DNA from: an uncultured Poribacteria bacterium
GTDB lineage: Bacteria; Poribacteria; WGA-4E; WGA-3G
Reading direction: 5' to 3'
Length of the DNA: 64,000 nt
Assembly (NCBI GenBank): GCA_951828515.1
Contig: OX639992.1
Span: forward strand, 5,785,393-5,849,392
Shown here one piece after another: positions 1 to 6,935 of this stretch. The notes below the pieces were generated by a model. That model saw only the letters and a program-made list of their open reading frames with translations. It made no database searches and was not told where the DNA came from. How positions within the stretch are numbered: position 1 is the stretch's first letter; every line of letters begins with the position of its first letter. The translations under genes were made by a program, and so were the position numbers.

Positions 1-357
1 TTTTTCGAGGGGGGCTTGTCTGCCGTCAAACGTCATCCCTTTGTGTTTCTTGCAAGACTTGAATTGAGGGTGTCCTCTGCCGAGTGTTTTCATTTCACGG
101 AAACTTTGTGATAGACGTTTCAGCACATTCTGTAATGCCCAAGAGTAAGGGATATTCCAATGTTGGTACTTCTCAAGTTTCTTGAGATTTGTCAAATGAG
201 CAGACATTTTGGAATACGATAACTCCTTACCGTATCTGCGGTAATACCGCATAGAGAGTGCCAAAAAGTGATTCCGCACAACGCCAATGATATTCAACTC
301 GTCGTGCAAGTGGCGCAACGTCTTATCTTTGAAAAGTTTATGTTTTGTGTTTCGCAT
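1..357 (-). CDS. tnpB: TnpB RNA-guided nuclease, N-terminal fragment (runs off window)
   Basis: A 119-codon open frame starts at ATG 357 and continues past base 1. The translation begins MRNTKHKLFK and contains the helical N-terminal region typical of IS605 OrfB/TnpB, ending in a segment like HPQFKSCKKHKG, which matches the conserved P-x-FKS-x-KK stretch before the RuvC fold. TnpB proteins are RNA-guided DNA nucleases of IS200/IS605 elements. The catalytic RuvC part and the zinc ribbon are not in the window, so activity cannot be judged. It is clearly diverged from the second TnpB at 60830-61987. The start is supported by the promoter and leader directly upstream. Confidence 0.75.
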   Translation of the reverse strand, partial: MRNTKHKLFKDKTLRHLHDELNIIGVVRNHFLALSMRYYRRYGKELSYSKMSAHLTNLKKLEKYQHWNIPYSWALQNVLKRLSQSFREMKTLGRGHPQFKSCKKHKGMTFDGRQAPLEK

Positions 358-361
358 GGTA

Positions 362-449
362 TATCAAGTCTCAAGTCTTTAACCCCTATTCAGTGGGTAG
401 GCAGACACGTAACCTTGCGGCTACGCTGAATATGTCTGCCAACTTGATA
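362..449 (-). ncRNA. Structured pseudoknotted leader RNA of tnpB (copy 1)
   Basis: Read on the minus strand, this 88-nt segment begins where transcription from the adjacent promoter should start and ends 5 nt before the tnpB ATG. P1: UAUCAAGU (449-442) pairs with ACUUGAUA (369-362). P2: GGCAGACA pairs with UGUCUGCC. P3: CGUAGCC-GCAA-GGUUACG hairpin with a GNRA loop. Pseudoknot: UAUUCAG pairs with CUGAAUA, which sits in a CCC/GGG-closed loop. The copy at 61992-62078 keeps every helix while P2, P3 and the pseudoknot change on both sides. Function is inferred: it may control translation or bind the transposon protein. Confidence 0.7.
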
Positions 450-454
450 CTCTA

Positions 455-484
455 ATTTTACCACATTTTCGGACTAAATGTCAA
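455..484 (-). promoter_or_regulatory. Promoter of tnpB copy 1
   Basis: On the minus strand TTGACA (484-479) is followed after 18 bp by TAAAAT (460-455), with TGTGG directly before the -10 box. The predicted start falls at about 449, the first base of the structured leader. The same arrangement with a 17-bp spacer is present in the second element. Confidence 0.7.
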
Positions 485-531
485 GGAAAAAATGAACGTT
501 TTGGTCCTTTTCAAGAGGGCGGTGTCTATAT

Positions 532-559
532 CCCCCAGTTAAAGCAAGGGGGTTTTGAC
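532..559 (-). other. IS605 left-end hairpin
   Basis: CCCCC (532-536) and GGGGG (548-552) form a hairpin around a TTAAAG-containing loop, followed outward by TTTTGAC. The equivalent hairpin of the second element is at 62150-62169 with the same TTTTGAC outside it. Imperfect subterminal palindromes of this kind are the ends recognised by IS605-family TnpA. The stop codon of the deacetylase gene (539-541) lies in the loop. Confidence 0.65.
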
Positions 560-1444
560 ACCGAAGTTTGATAAAGAATTCACCCATCTGCTGAGCCGTT
601 GCGGAATCGTTGTGAGTTCTGAACGGAAGAGAATCAGTCCAGCGTCATCGGTGATTGGAACCGCCTTCAGTTGATACGGTGGGGTTTCCAACGTGTTCCA
701 TCCGATATCCGTCGTGCGTGCTGAACGGAATCCACCGGCTTTTACCATCTCAATCTCGCGTTCTGTGTAATCGCCGTTCGGATAACTGAAATGAGAACAC
801 GCAACCCCCAAAAGCGTTTCTAAGTCCGTTTTGCTTCCAAGTATTTCTTTCTCACATTCGACTTCTGTACAGCGCGGTAGGATCGGATGGAATCGAGTAT
901 GCGGTTGAAAATCGGCACTCTCTGCCATCTCTTTCATTTCCGAGATAGTGAGTGCTTGCTTGTCTGGATACACCTGTTCAGGTTCAAAGTTAGATGTCCG
1001 CTTGAGGTGCATCAACCGTTCTGCATTTGGGAGTCTTTTCAGTCTTTCCTTCTCTGCTTTAGATTGTCCGTCTATCTTAAACCAGAAATGTCGGTGCGTG
1101 TCAATAATCTGCGTGCAGACGTAGAGCGTTGGACAAATACCGTGCTGCTTGAAAATCGGCAGGAGTGCGATATTGCCAGCGTGTCCGTCGTCAATTGTAA
1201 TCACAACGCTTTTCGAGGGGATCTCTGAGAAATCCTGTCGGTGAACAGCGGCGACGAGGGTATCCAGTGAGATAATCGTGTAGTGGCGTGAGAGGTAGGA
1301 TATATGTTTCAGGAAAATCGCTGGTTTCGGATCGTGATACAGGAGGATCGCCACCCGATGCCGACAGACCCACTCTCGAATGAGAATCGGCATCCCCGAC
1401 AAATTAACAAAAATTGCGATTATATTTTTAAGAAAATTACGCAT
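539..1444 (-). CDS. Polysaccharide deacetylase (NodB/CE4 family)
   Basis: The 301-aa protein has the NodB homology fold: a TIDDG motif near residue 85 (metal-binding and catalytic Asp pair), an H-x3-H motif in HTRFHPIL near residue 182 and a FSYPNGDY motif near residue 219. These enzymes remove N-acetyl groups from glycans such as peptidoglycan or exopolysaccharide. There is no obvious signal peptide, although the N-terminus is hydrophobic. It lies 37 bp downstream of a GT4 glycosyltransferase on the same strand and is likely co-transcribed with it. The 3' end is unusual: the last four to five codons and the TAA fall inside the left end of the IS605 element, so the original C-terminus was probably replaced on insertion. 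The NodB motifs are unaffected. Confidence 0.85.
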   Translation of the reverse strand: MRNFLKNIIAIFVNLSGMPILIREWVCRHRVAILLYHDPKPAIFLKHISYLSRHYTIISLDTLVAAVHRQDFSEIPSKSVVITIDDGHAGNIALLPIFKQHGICPTLYVCTQIIDTHRHFWFKIDGQSKAEKERLKRLPNAERLMHLKRTSNFEPEQVYPDKQALTISEMKEMAESADFQPHTRFHPILPRCTEVECEKEILGSKTDLETLLGVACSHFSYPNGDYTEREIEMVKAGGFRSARTTDIGWNTLETPPYQLKAVPITDDAGLILFRSELTTIPQRLSRWVNSLSNFGVKTPLL

Positions 1445-1481
1445 CTATTTTATGGTTTTCAGTCTTCAGCGTTAAGAGTCA

Positions 1482-2573
1482 TCAGCGGTTATGGTAAACT
1501 TCTTCCAATTTCCGGATAGACACAGCACTATCAAATTCCTGTTGAATCGTCGCACGGGCATTTTTACCCAACTCACTCGCGAAGTCAAGTTCCGTCAACA
1601 CCCGATGCAGTGCAGCTGCTAACGCCGTCGGATCCTGTGGCGGTACCCGGATACCGTCCTTCTCATCTTCTATCAGATCCACGATGCCGCCGACATCCGA
1701 GGCGATGCACGGCATTCCGATCCCCATCGCTTCAATCAATGCGTTTGGTGAACTCTCGTGTAGCGACGGAAGCACAAAGACATCTGCCGTCAAAAGCAGA
1801 GAAAAAACATCCTCACAAAACCCCGGAAACGTCACCCGTTCCGAGAGTCCGTATTCTGCCACAAGCGCACGGAGTTCCGCTTCTAACTCTCCCTCACCGA
1901 GAAACGTACACCGCCATGCGACATCTCCTCGGTCCAACAAATTTAACGCCTCAATCAGATACCGATGCCCCTTTTCCGGCGCGAACCGTCCGACGCTTAT
2001 TATTAACTTCTCTTTGGTGTGGTCTCGGCGTTGCTGAGACCATTCCTCGGCGGGTAATTCCAATAGATTCGGGATGCTCACAATGTTTTTGTCTGGATAC
2101 CGCTGGTGGAGATGCCGTTGGATCTGCGCTGAATTCGTCAGAAGGACATCAGCGGTATTGTAGATGAGTTTTTCGGTAAGATAGAGCCGAAACGTGCCGT
2201 ACCTCGCGTGGTAGTCGCCGCGTTGTGAAGCGATGAACGGTATCTGTCGCCACAACCCGAATTTACGGGAGAGTCCGCAGAGGAAATTGGAATACCATAA
2301 CCAACTATGTACAATGTCGGGTTCAAAAGCGTTGACGATCCCACCGAGTGCAAACGCCTTTTCGAGCATCTTCATGCGTCTGCTGTCACTTGTGAGTGTT
2401 GCGACCTCCCGCACACACGGTAGTGCGGCGAGTTCTCTGACGCGTTCTCCTTCGGCACGACTCAACACAATAGACGCTTCATACTGCTCCGGTGGCAACT
2501 GATCCAACGTCTTGAGCAGTTGCGATTCGGCACCGTCCTTTGTCATGGAATCAATAACATAAAGAATTTTAAT
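1482..2573 (-). CDS. Glycosyltransferase family 4, probable ATT start
   Basis: The protein is a GT4 (GT-B fold) glycosyltransferase of the kind that builds envelope glycans from nucleotide sugars. The C-terminal half has GRFAPEKGHRYLIEA, the nucleotide-sugar contact region, and the E-x7-E type segment HESSPNALIEAMGIGMP. The first ATG (2546) would give 354 aa starting MTKDGAESQL and would cut off the first beta strand that this family normally has. The frame upstream of that ATG reads IKILYVIDS, exactly a GT4 N-terminus, and is bounded by an in-frame TAA at 2577-2579, with no ATG, GTG or TTG. The simplest reading is an ATT start at 2573 (MKILYVIDS), with AAGGT about 12 nt upstream. The alternative is a slightly truncated protein from 2546. 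Confidence 0.85.
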   Translation of the reverse strand: MKILYVIDSMTKDGAESQLLKTLDQLPPEQYEASIVLSRAEGERVRELAALPCVREVATLTSDSRRMKMLEKAFALGGIVNAFEPDIVHSWLWYSNFLCGLSRKFGLWRQIPFIASQRGDYHARYGTFRLYLTEKLIYNTADVLLTNSAQIQRHLHQRYPDKNIVSIPNLLELPAEEWSQQRRDHTKEKLIISVGRFAPEKGHRYLIEALNLLDRGDVAWRCTFLGEGELEAELRALVAEYGLSERVTFPGFCEDVFSLLLTADVFVLPSLHESSPNALIEAMGIGMPCIASDVGGIVDLIEDEKDGIRVPPQDPTALAAALHRVLTELDFASELGKNARATIQQEFDSAVSIRKLEEVYHNR

Positions 2574-2722
2574 TTTTTAATTTTACCTTGCGGGGGAACA
2601 GCGTGCGTTTCAACTATCAAGGGCGTTCCTTAAATCCGCCTACGCCGTTGTTGCAGGCTACGGGTTTGGGACTAACGAATACCTCTTTACCGATAACTAT
2701 TCTGACTGACAACTGCTAACTA

Positions 2723-4225
2723 TCACCAATACGTGTAGAGCAGGGCTTCCCCCAAGATCAGTTGCCCAACGAGTATACCTGCGACCCAATAAAGATCGGA
2801 TATCGGGCGCGACGTGAGATGTTTAGCGACCGGAATAACGAAAAACGGTACCATGAAAATCCATATCCGCTCGACCTCCATCGTAAACAGCGTCGAGAAC
2901 GCAAAGTAGAGAAGCGTGATTAGGAAACCAACGATGAAACTGTCCAACGCGTCATGGCGAAATATCCAAGGCAGGCGAATTCCATTACTCTCCGGTTCAG
3001 ATGCGCGTGTATTCTGCCGCCACGCCTTCACCGATACTACGACTTCCCGAAGCCAGACCATTGTTATCGGCAGTCCGACACCGATGAGGAACGCAAACAG
3101 GTTCGCGAAACTCAGGTGGAAATAACGCGTAATGCTTTCATAACCCGTCCCCATCCCTTTTTCATCTTTTTTGATAGCTGCCCAGAGTGCCTCAATTGGC
3201 TGGAATTCAGCCAAGAGAAAAAGCAACACATAAAACCCGATGAATCCAACAGCAGCGAACAGCAAGACCTTTAGATACTGTCGGAACTGCTCCCGCTCCA
3301 GTAAAGCGACAACACATAAAAAGATACCGACAACGACCGTTGCATACGTCATGAACATCCCAAGCGCAAGCGAAATCCCAGTTAATAAGCTATAAGGGCG
3401 GAATCCATACCACACTTGATCCGGTAGGGTTTCCTGTTCTCGTGCTTTATAAAACAGGTAAACACTCAGGATTGGGAAGACACTGAAGGGACCGTCCATT
3501 GACGTACCAGTGAACATCACAAAGTTGGGGGTGATGAGAAAAAGGAGAAGCGCGTATCGACCGACCTTTTCACCGTAAAGATGTGTGCCGAGACGATAGA
3601 CCGGTATTACTGTGATCGCAGTAAAGAGAATCGAGATCAAAGATGCCGATATGAGATTGTAACCGAAGATTTTGCTGACAAACCACAAAAAAACCACGCC
3701 TCCCGGTGGATGGGTGCGTGCGTGCCCTGAAAGGGTATTAAACAATTCGGGTTTGCTATAATCCCGTAGAAACCTGTGGAGTCCGAGTTCGTCAATCCTC
3801 GGCACATCGCCATAATACTCCAGTGAAGTCCGAGTATACGGCTCTAAAAGCGTTAAAACCCGTTCCGTTTCGCCATCCTGTTCCAACTCTCGGTAGCCAT
3901 CAATTTGGGCAACGCTGATATGAATCGCGAGGAAACAGATAATCGCTACACCGATTAATCGACGACCGTCTGCACCCGAAAGCAGGTATTTGTAACAAAG
4001 GTACAGAAAACCGATACATATCACGAGGGCAGGCAATATCCACCAACTCACGTCGAAACTCGGTTCGGCATAAAGCGGCAAAATGTGCTTTTCAAACCGC
4101 ACCGCCCCCAGATTGATAGACATCTCGCGCATGCAGTAATACAGGAATAGATGGTAAACGAAGAAAAATAGAGCGAGCCCCCCAATCTGCACAGGAATTT
4201 TTTTAATTATTAAGTTTTTGCGCAT
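2723..4225 (-). CDS. Membrane glycosyltransferase, GT39/ArnT-like (PMT superfamily)
   Basis: About 500 aa with many hydrophobic segments. The first extracytoplasmic loop holds a DGYRELEQDGE stretch, and the central part (FGYNLISASL..., TPNFVMFTGTSMDG) resembles polyprenyl-phosphate-dependent glycosyltransferases such as PMT and ArnT. Such enzymes transfer a sugar from a lipid carrier to a protein or lipid on the outer face of the inner membrane; the substrate here is unknown. The longer frame starts at TTG 4249, but ATG 4225 (MRKNLIIKK) has a CGGAG ribosome-binding site at suitable spacing and is preferred. It lies between ispG (58 bp upstream) and the GT4 gene on the same strand. Confidence 0.7.
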   Translation of the reverse strand: MRKNLIIKKIPVQIGGLALFFFVYHLFLYYCMREMSINLGAVRFEKHILPLYAEPSFDVSWWILPALVICIGFLYLCYKYLLSGADGRRLIGVAIICFLAIHISVAQIDGYRELEQDGETERVLTLLEPYTRTSLEYYGDVPRIDELGLHRFLRDYSKPELFNTLSGHARTHPPGGVVFLWFVSKIFGYNLISASLISILFTAITVIPVYRLGTHLYGEKVGRYALLLFLITPNFVMFTGTSMDGPFSVFPILSVYLFYKAREQETLPDQVWYGFRPYSLLTGISLALGMFMTYATVVVGIFLCVVALLEREQFRQYLKVLLFAAVGFIGFYVLLFLLAEFQPIEALWAAIKKDEKGMGTGYESITRYFHLSFANLFAFLIGVGLPITMVWLREVVVSVKAWRQNTRASEPESNGIRLPWIFRHDALDSFIVGFLITLLYFAFSTLFTMEVERIWIFMVPFFVIPVAKHLTSRPISDLYWVAGILVGQLILGEALLYTYW

Positions 4226-4282
4226 TGTTCCAACTCCGCCCACCGTCAAGGTCCAAGTAATTGTGAGATTCGTATAAAATGA

Positions 4283-5398
4283 CTATTTTTCAGTACTCGC
4301 TTCTAACTGTTGTGCTGCTTCCAACAACGCATTTGCCAAAAACTCCGGGTTGACCTCGTCTTTCCCTCGGAAGGTGCGTACCCGTTCACCACGAACCTTT
4401 AGAACCGCAAGCTCCTTGCCCCCCAAATGGATGCCGACTTCAGCATTGCGCGTCTCACCGGGTCCGTTCACTTCACACCCCATCACAGCGACAGGGATTT
4501 TGATGCCGTGTTTCTCTAAAAGTTCCTCAGCGACAGCCACAATATTCTCATAATCCGCTGTGGGGTCGCCGCGCCCACAGAACGGACAGGAAACAACGTC
4601 TAACATGTCATCCGCCATTCCTAATGCCCGCAGGAGTTCTTTAGCAGTCAAAACCTCCTCCACTGGGTCACCGGTAATTGAGATACGGATGGTGTCCCCA
4701 ATCCCTTCCATCAAAAGCGTTCCAATGCCGAGTGTCGATTTGACATGTGAACGTCGAGGCGTACCGGCTTCCGTCACACCGAGATGTAACGGATACGGGA
4801 CTTTCGCGGCAAACTGACGGTTCGCTTCTATCATCCGAAGCGGATCACTCGACTTCACGGAGATGGCGATGTCTCTGAAATCGTGTTCCTCACAAATCTT
4901 GACGTGCCGCATTGCGCTCTCTACCAACGCTCCGGCTGTCGGTGATGGATATTTCTCTAAAAGATCCCGTTCAAGCGATCCCTCGTTGACCCCGATACGG
5001 ATAGGGATATTCGCCGCTTTCGCCGCAGACAGGACTTCAGCGATCCGTTTCTCGTTACCGATGTTACCCGGATTAATGCGAACCTTTGCGACCCCTGCGT
5101 CTACTGCTGCGAGTGCGTATCCGTAGTTGAAATGGATATCCGAAACGATAGGCACAGAGGCACGTTTTACAAGTGTACCGAGTGCCTTGGCGTCCGGTTC
5201 TTCCGGAACAGCGACGCGGACAATCTGTGCACCCGCTTCCACACACCGCTCCACTTGTGCCAATGTGGCATCGACATCGCGCGTCAGCGTTGTCGTCATT
5301 GTCTGGATGGAGATGGGATTCCCACCGCCGATCGGGACGTTCCCTACCATAATTTTTCGCGTCGGACGCTTGTTGTTGATTTGTAGCAGTTCTTTCAT
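4283..5398 (-). CDS. ispG: 4-hydroxy-3-methylbut-2-enyl diphosphate synthase (IspG/GcpE)
   Basis: The 371-aa protein catalyses the penultimate step of the MEP isoprenoid pathway, reducing methylerythritol cyclodiphosphate with a [4Fe-4S] cluster. The N-terminal TIM barrel is recognisable from GGNPISIQTMTTT and VSDIHFNYGYAL. The iron-sulfur ligands are visible as SCPFCGR and, further on, GCEVNGPGE. Length matches the short bacterial form that lacks the plant-type insertion. It follows hisC by 73 bp and probably shares its transcript. Its product feeds the polyprenyl carrier used by the glycosyltransferases downstream; this is a plausible but unproven link. Confidence 0.97.
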   Translation of the reverse strand: MKELLQINNKRPTRKIMVGNVPIGGGNPISIQTMTTTLTRDVDATLAQVERCVEAGAQIVRVAVPEEPDAKALGTLVKRASVPIVSDIHFNYGYALAAVDAGVAKVRINPGNIGNEKRIAEVLSAAKAANIPIRIGVNEGSLERDLLEKYPSPTAGALVESAMRHVKICEEHDFRDIAISVKSSDPLRMIEANRQFAAKVPYPLHLGVTEAGTPRRSHVKSTLGIGTLLMEGIGDTIRISITGDPVEEVLTAKELLRALGMADDMLDVVSCPFCGRGDPTADYENIVAVAEELLEKHGIKIPVAVMGCEVNGPGETRNAEVGIHLGGKELAVLKVRGERVRTFRGKDEVNPEFLANALLEAAQQLEASTEK

Positions 5399-5471
5399 AT
5401 TTTTTTTAATGGTTGTCAGTTGTCGGTTGTTAGCAATGCGTGGGCAGGTACAAGACCTGCCCCTACTTGGA

Positions 5472-6563
5472 TTATTTTAAATCTTTACATTTTGTCAATG
5501 CGTCAATAAATTTTTCGTTTTCCTGTTGTGTGCCAATCGTTACACGCACCGCATTTGGGTAACCGTAGCCCCCGATTGGACGCACAATGACCCCTTCTTT
5601 TAGAAGCTTGTCGGCGATGTCTGCCCCCGATTGTTCGAGGTGCAACATGATGAAATTGCCTTCGGTTTCCACATAACGGAGTCCCATGTCGTCAAAAGCA
5701 CCGTAAAGAAAGGCTTTACCGATGGTGTTCTGTTCTCGGCTCCTTGTAACGTGGGCAGTATCCTTGAGTGCCGCTCGCGCCGCCGCTTGTCCGACTAAAC
5801 TACAATTGAAGGGTTGGCGTATCCGATTTAACGTCTCAACCAACGGTGGTGGCGCGATACCGTATCCGATGCGAAGCCCAGCCAGCCCATAAATTTTGGA
5901 AAATGTTCGTGTGATGACGAAGTTTCGTCCCTCCAGCACATAAGGGAGCGTCTGTGGATAGTCTGAACGGTCAACGTATTCGTAATAGGCTTCGTCAAAA
6001 ACGACGAGCACATCGTCCGGCACCTGTTCCATAAACGCCGCTGTCTCGTCTACTGTGACCATCGTGCCAGTAGGGTTGTTCGGATTCGCAACGAAGATGA
6101 CCTTCGTCTTATCGGTAATTGCTGCCGCCATAGCGGACAGGTTATGTGTATGCTTCACCATCGGCACGACGACTGCTGTCGCACTGCACAACTTCGTCAC
6201 AAGACTATAGACGACGAATGCTCCAGCTGCATAGATGACCTCATCACCCGGTGCGACATACGCTTCAGCAACGAGTTGTAGTACATCATTCGAGCCGTTC
6301 CCGAAAATCAGATGTTCAGCAGAGATTCCGATATATTCTGCGAGATCCTCTTTAAGATAATAGGCGTTCCCGTCAGGGTAGAGATGCACCTGTGTGGCAC
6401 TCTCTGAGATCGCCTGCATCGCCAACGGAGAGGGACCTAACGGATTCTCGTTAGATGCCAGTTTAATAATATCGGTAATGCCGAGTTCGCGTCGGACTTC
6501 TTCAATCGGTTTACCACCCTGATAGGGTTGAATCGTGTCAATGCTGGGTTTCGGTTTTAGCAT
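5472..6563 (-). CDS. hisC: Histidinol-phosphate aminotransferase
   Basis: The 363-aa protein is a fold-type I PLP aminotransferase of the HisC family, converting imidazole-acetol phosphate and glutamate to histidinol phosphate. The N-terminal motif KLASNENPLGPSP, the NPNNPTGT segment, the VFDEAYYEY segment and the PLP-lysine motif TFSKIYGLAGLRIGYG are all present. It is the first gene of the minus-strand run and has a candidate promoter about 75 bp upstream. It could accept aromatic substrates too, as some HisC proteins do. Confidence 0.95.
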   Translation of the reverse strand: MLKPKPSIDTIQPYQGGKPIEEVRRELGITDIIKLASNENPLGPSPLAMQAISESATQVHLYPDGNAYYLKEDLAEYIGISAEHLIFGNGSNDVLQLVAEAYVAPGDEVIYAAGAFVVYSLVTKLCSATAVVVPMVKHTHNLSAMAAAITDKTKVIFVANPNNPTGTMVTVDETAAFMEQVPDDVLVVFDEAYYEYVDRSDYPQTLPYVLEGRNFVITRTFSKIYGLAGLRIGYGIAPPPLVETLNRIRQPFNCSLVGQAAARAALKDTAHVTRSREQNTIGKAFLYGAFDDMGLRYVETEGNFIMLHLEQSGADIADKLLKEGVIVRPIGGYGYPNAVRVTIGTQQENEKFIDALTKCKDLK

Positions 6564-6635
6564 AACGCTTCGCTTCTCAATTTCCTTTTCTCTATGACTA
6601 CAGCGCGTCCACCGAACACGCCCAAATACAATTCT

Positions 6636-6664
6636 ATTATATCACACGCTTCCTTTTTTGAAAA
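6636..6664 (-). promoter_or_regulatory. Candidate promoter for the hisC-ispG operon
   Basis: On the minus strand a perfect TATAAT (6641-6636) lies 17 bp after TTTTCA (6664-6659), a poor -35. It is about 75 bp upstream of the hisC start, pointing into the gene. Confidence 0.45.
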
Positions 6665-6876
6665 GTTTTTTGTCCGTTTCCCGCTAACCGCGAACGACTG
6701 CTGACCGCTGATTGCTAATTGAACGTAAGTTTGATAAAAGGGTCAAGTTGGGTTTCGCTACCGGTATTGACACAGAAGGCGGCTTGAAAAACGGCAGATA
6801 TTTCTACACTCTGCGATTTTTTCGGTGTATTTACCGCTCTACCCAACCTACAGATTTATTTTCAAACTGGCGTTAA

Positions 6877-6905
6877 TTGACTTTCACACGGAAACTTGAT
6901 ATAAT
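6877..6905 (+). promoter_or_regulatory. Promoter of the AAA/PD-(D/E)XK gene
   Basis: TTGACT (6877-6882), a 17-bp spacer and TATAAT (6900-6905) lie 30 bp before the ATG at 6936, which has AGGAGA as its ribosome-binding site. The rest of the 6564-6935 gap holds a short inverted repeat with AACCCAACCTACAG, seen many times in the window. Confidence 0.7.
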
Positions 6906-6935
6906 GTTTTGCACCTAAGACCACAGGAGAAAAAC

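Larger units (their letters stand above)
1..559 (-). mobile_element. IS605-type (tnpB-only) element, partial at window edge
   Basis: The visible part of an IS200/IS605-family element on the minus strand contains, in order of transcription, the left-end hairpin (532-552), a promoter (455-484), a structured leader (362-449) and the N-terminal part of tnpB (1-357). The same four parts in the same order occur in the complete element at 60.7-62.2 kb, so the boundary near 553-559 is drawn by comparison: both share GTCAAAACCCC at the outer edge. No tnpA is visible. The right end lies outside the window. Confidence 0.75.
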
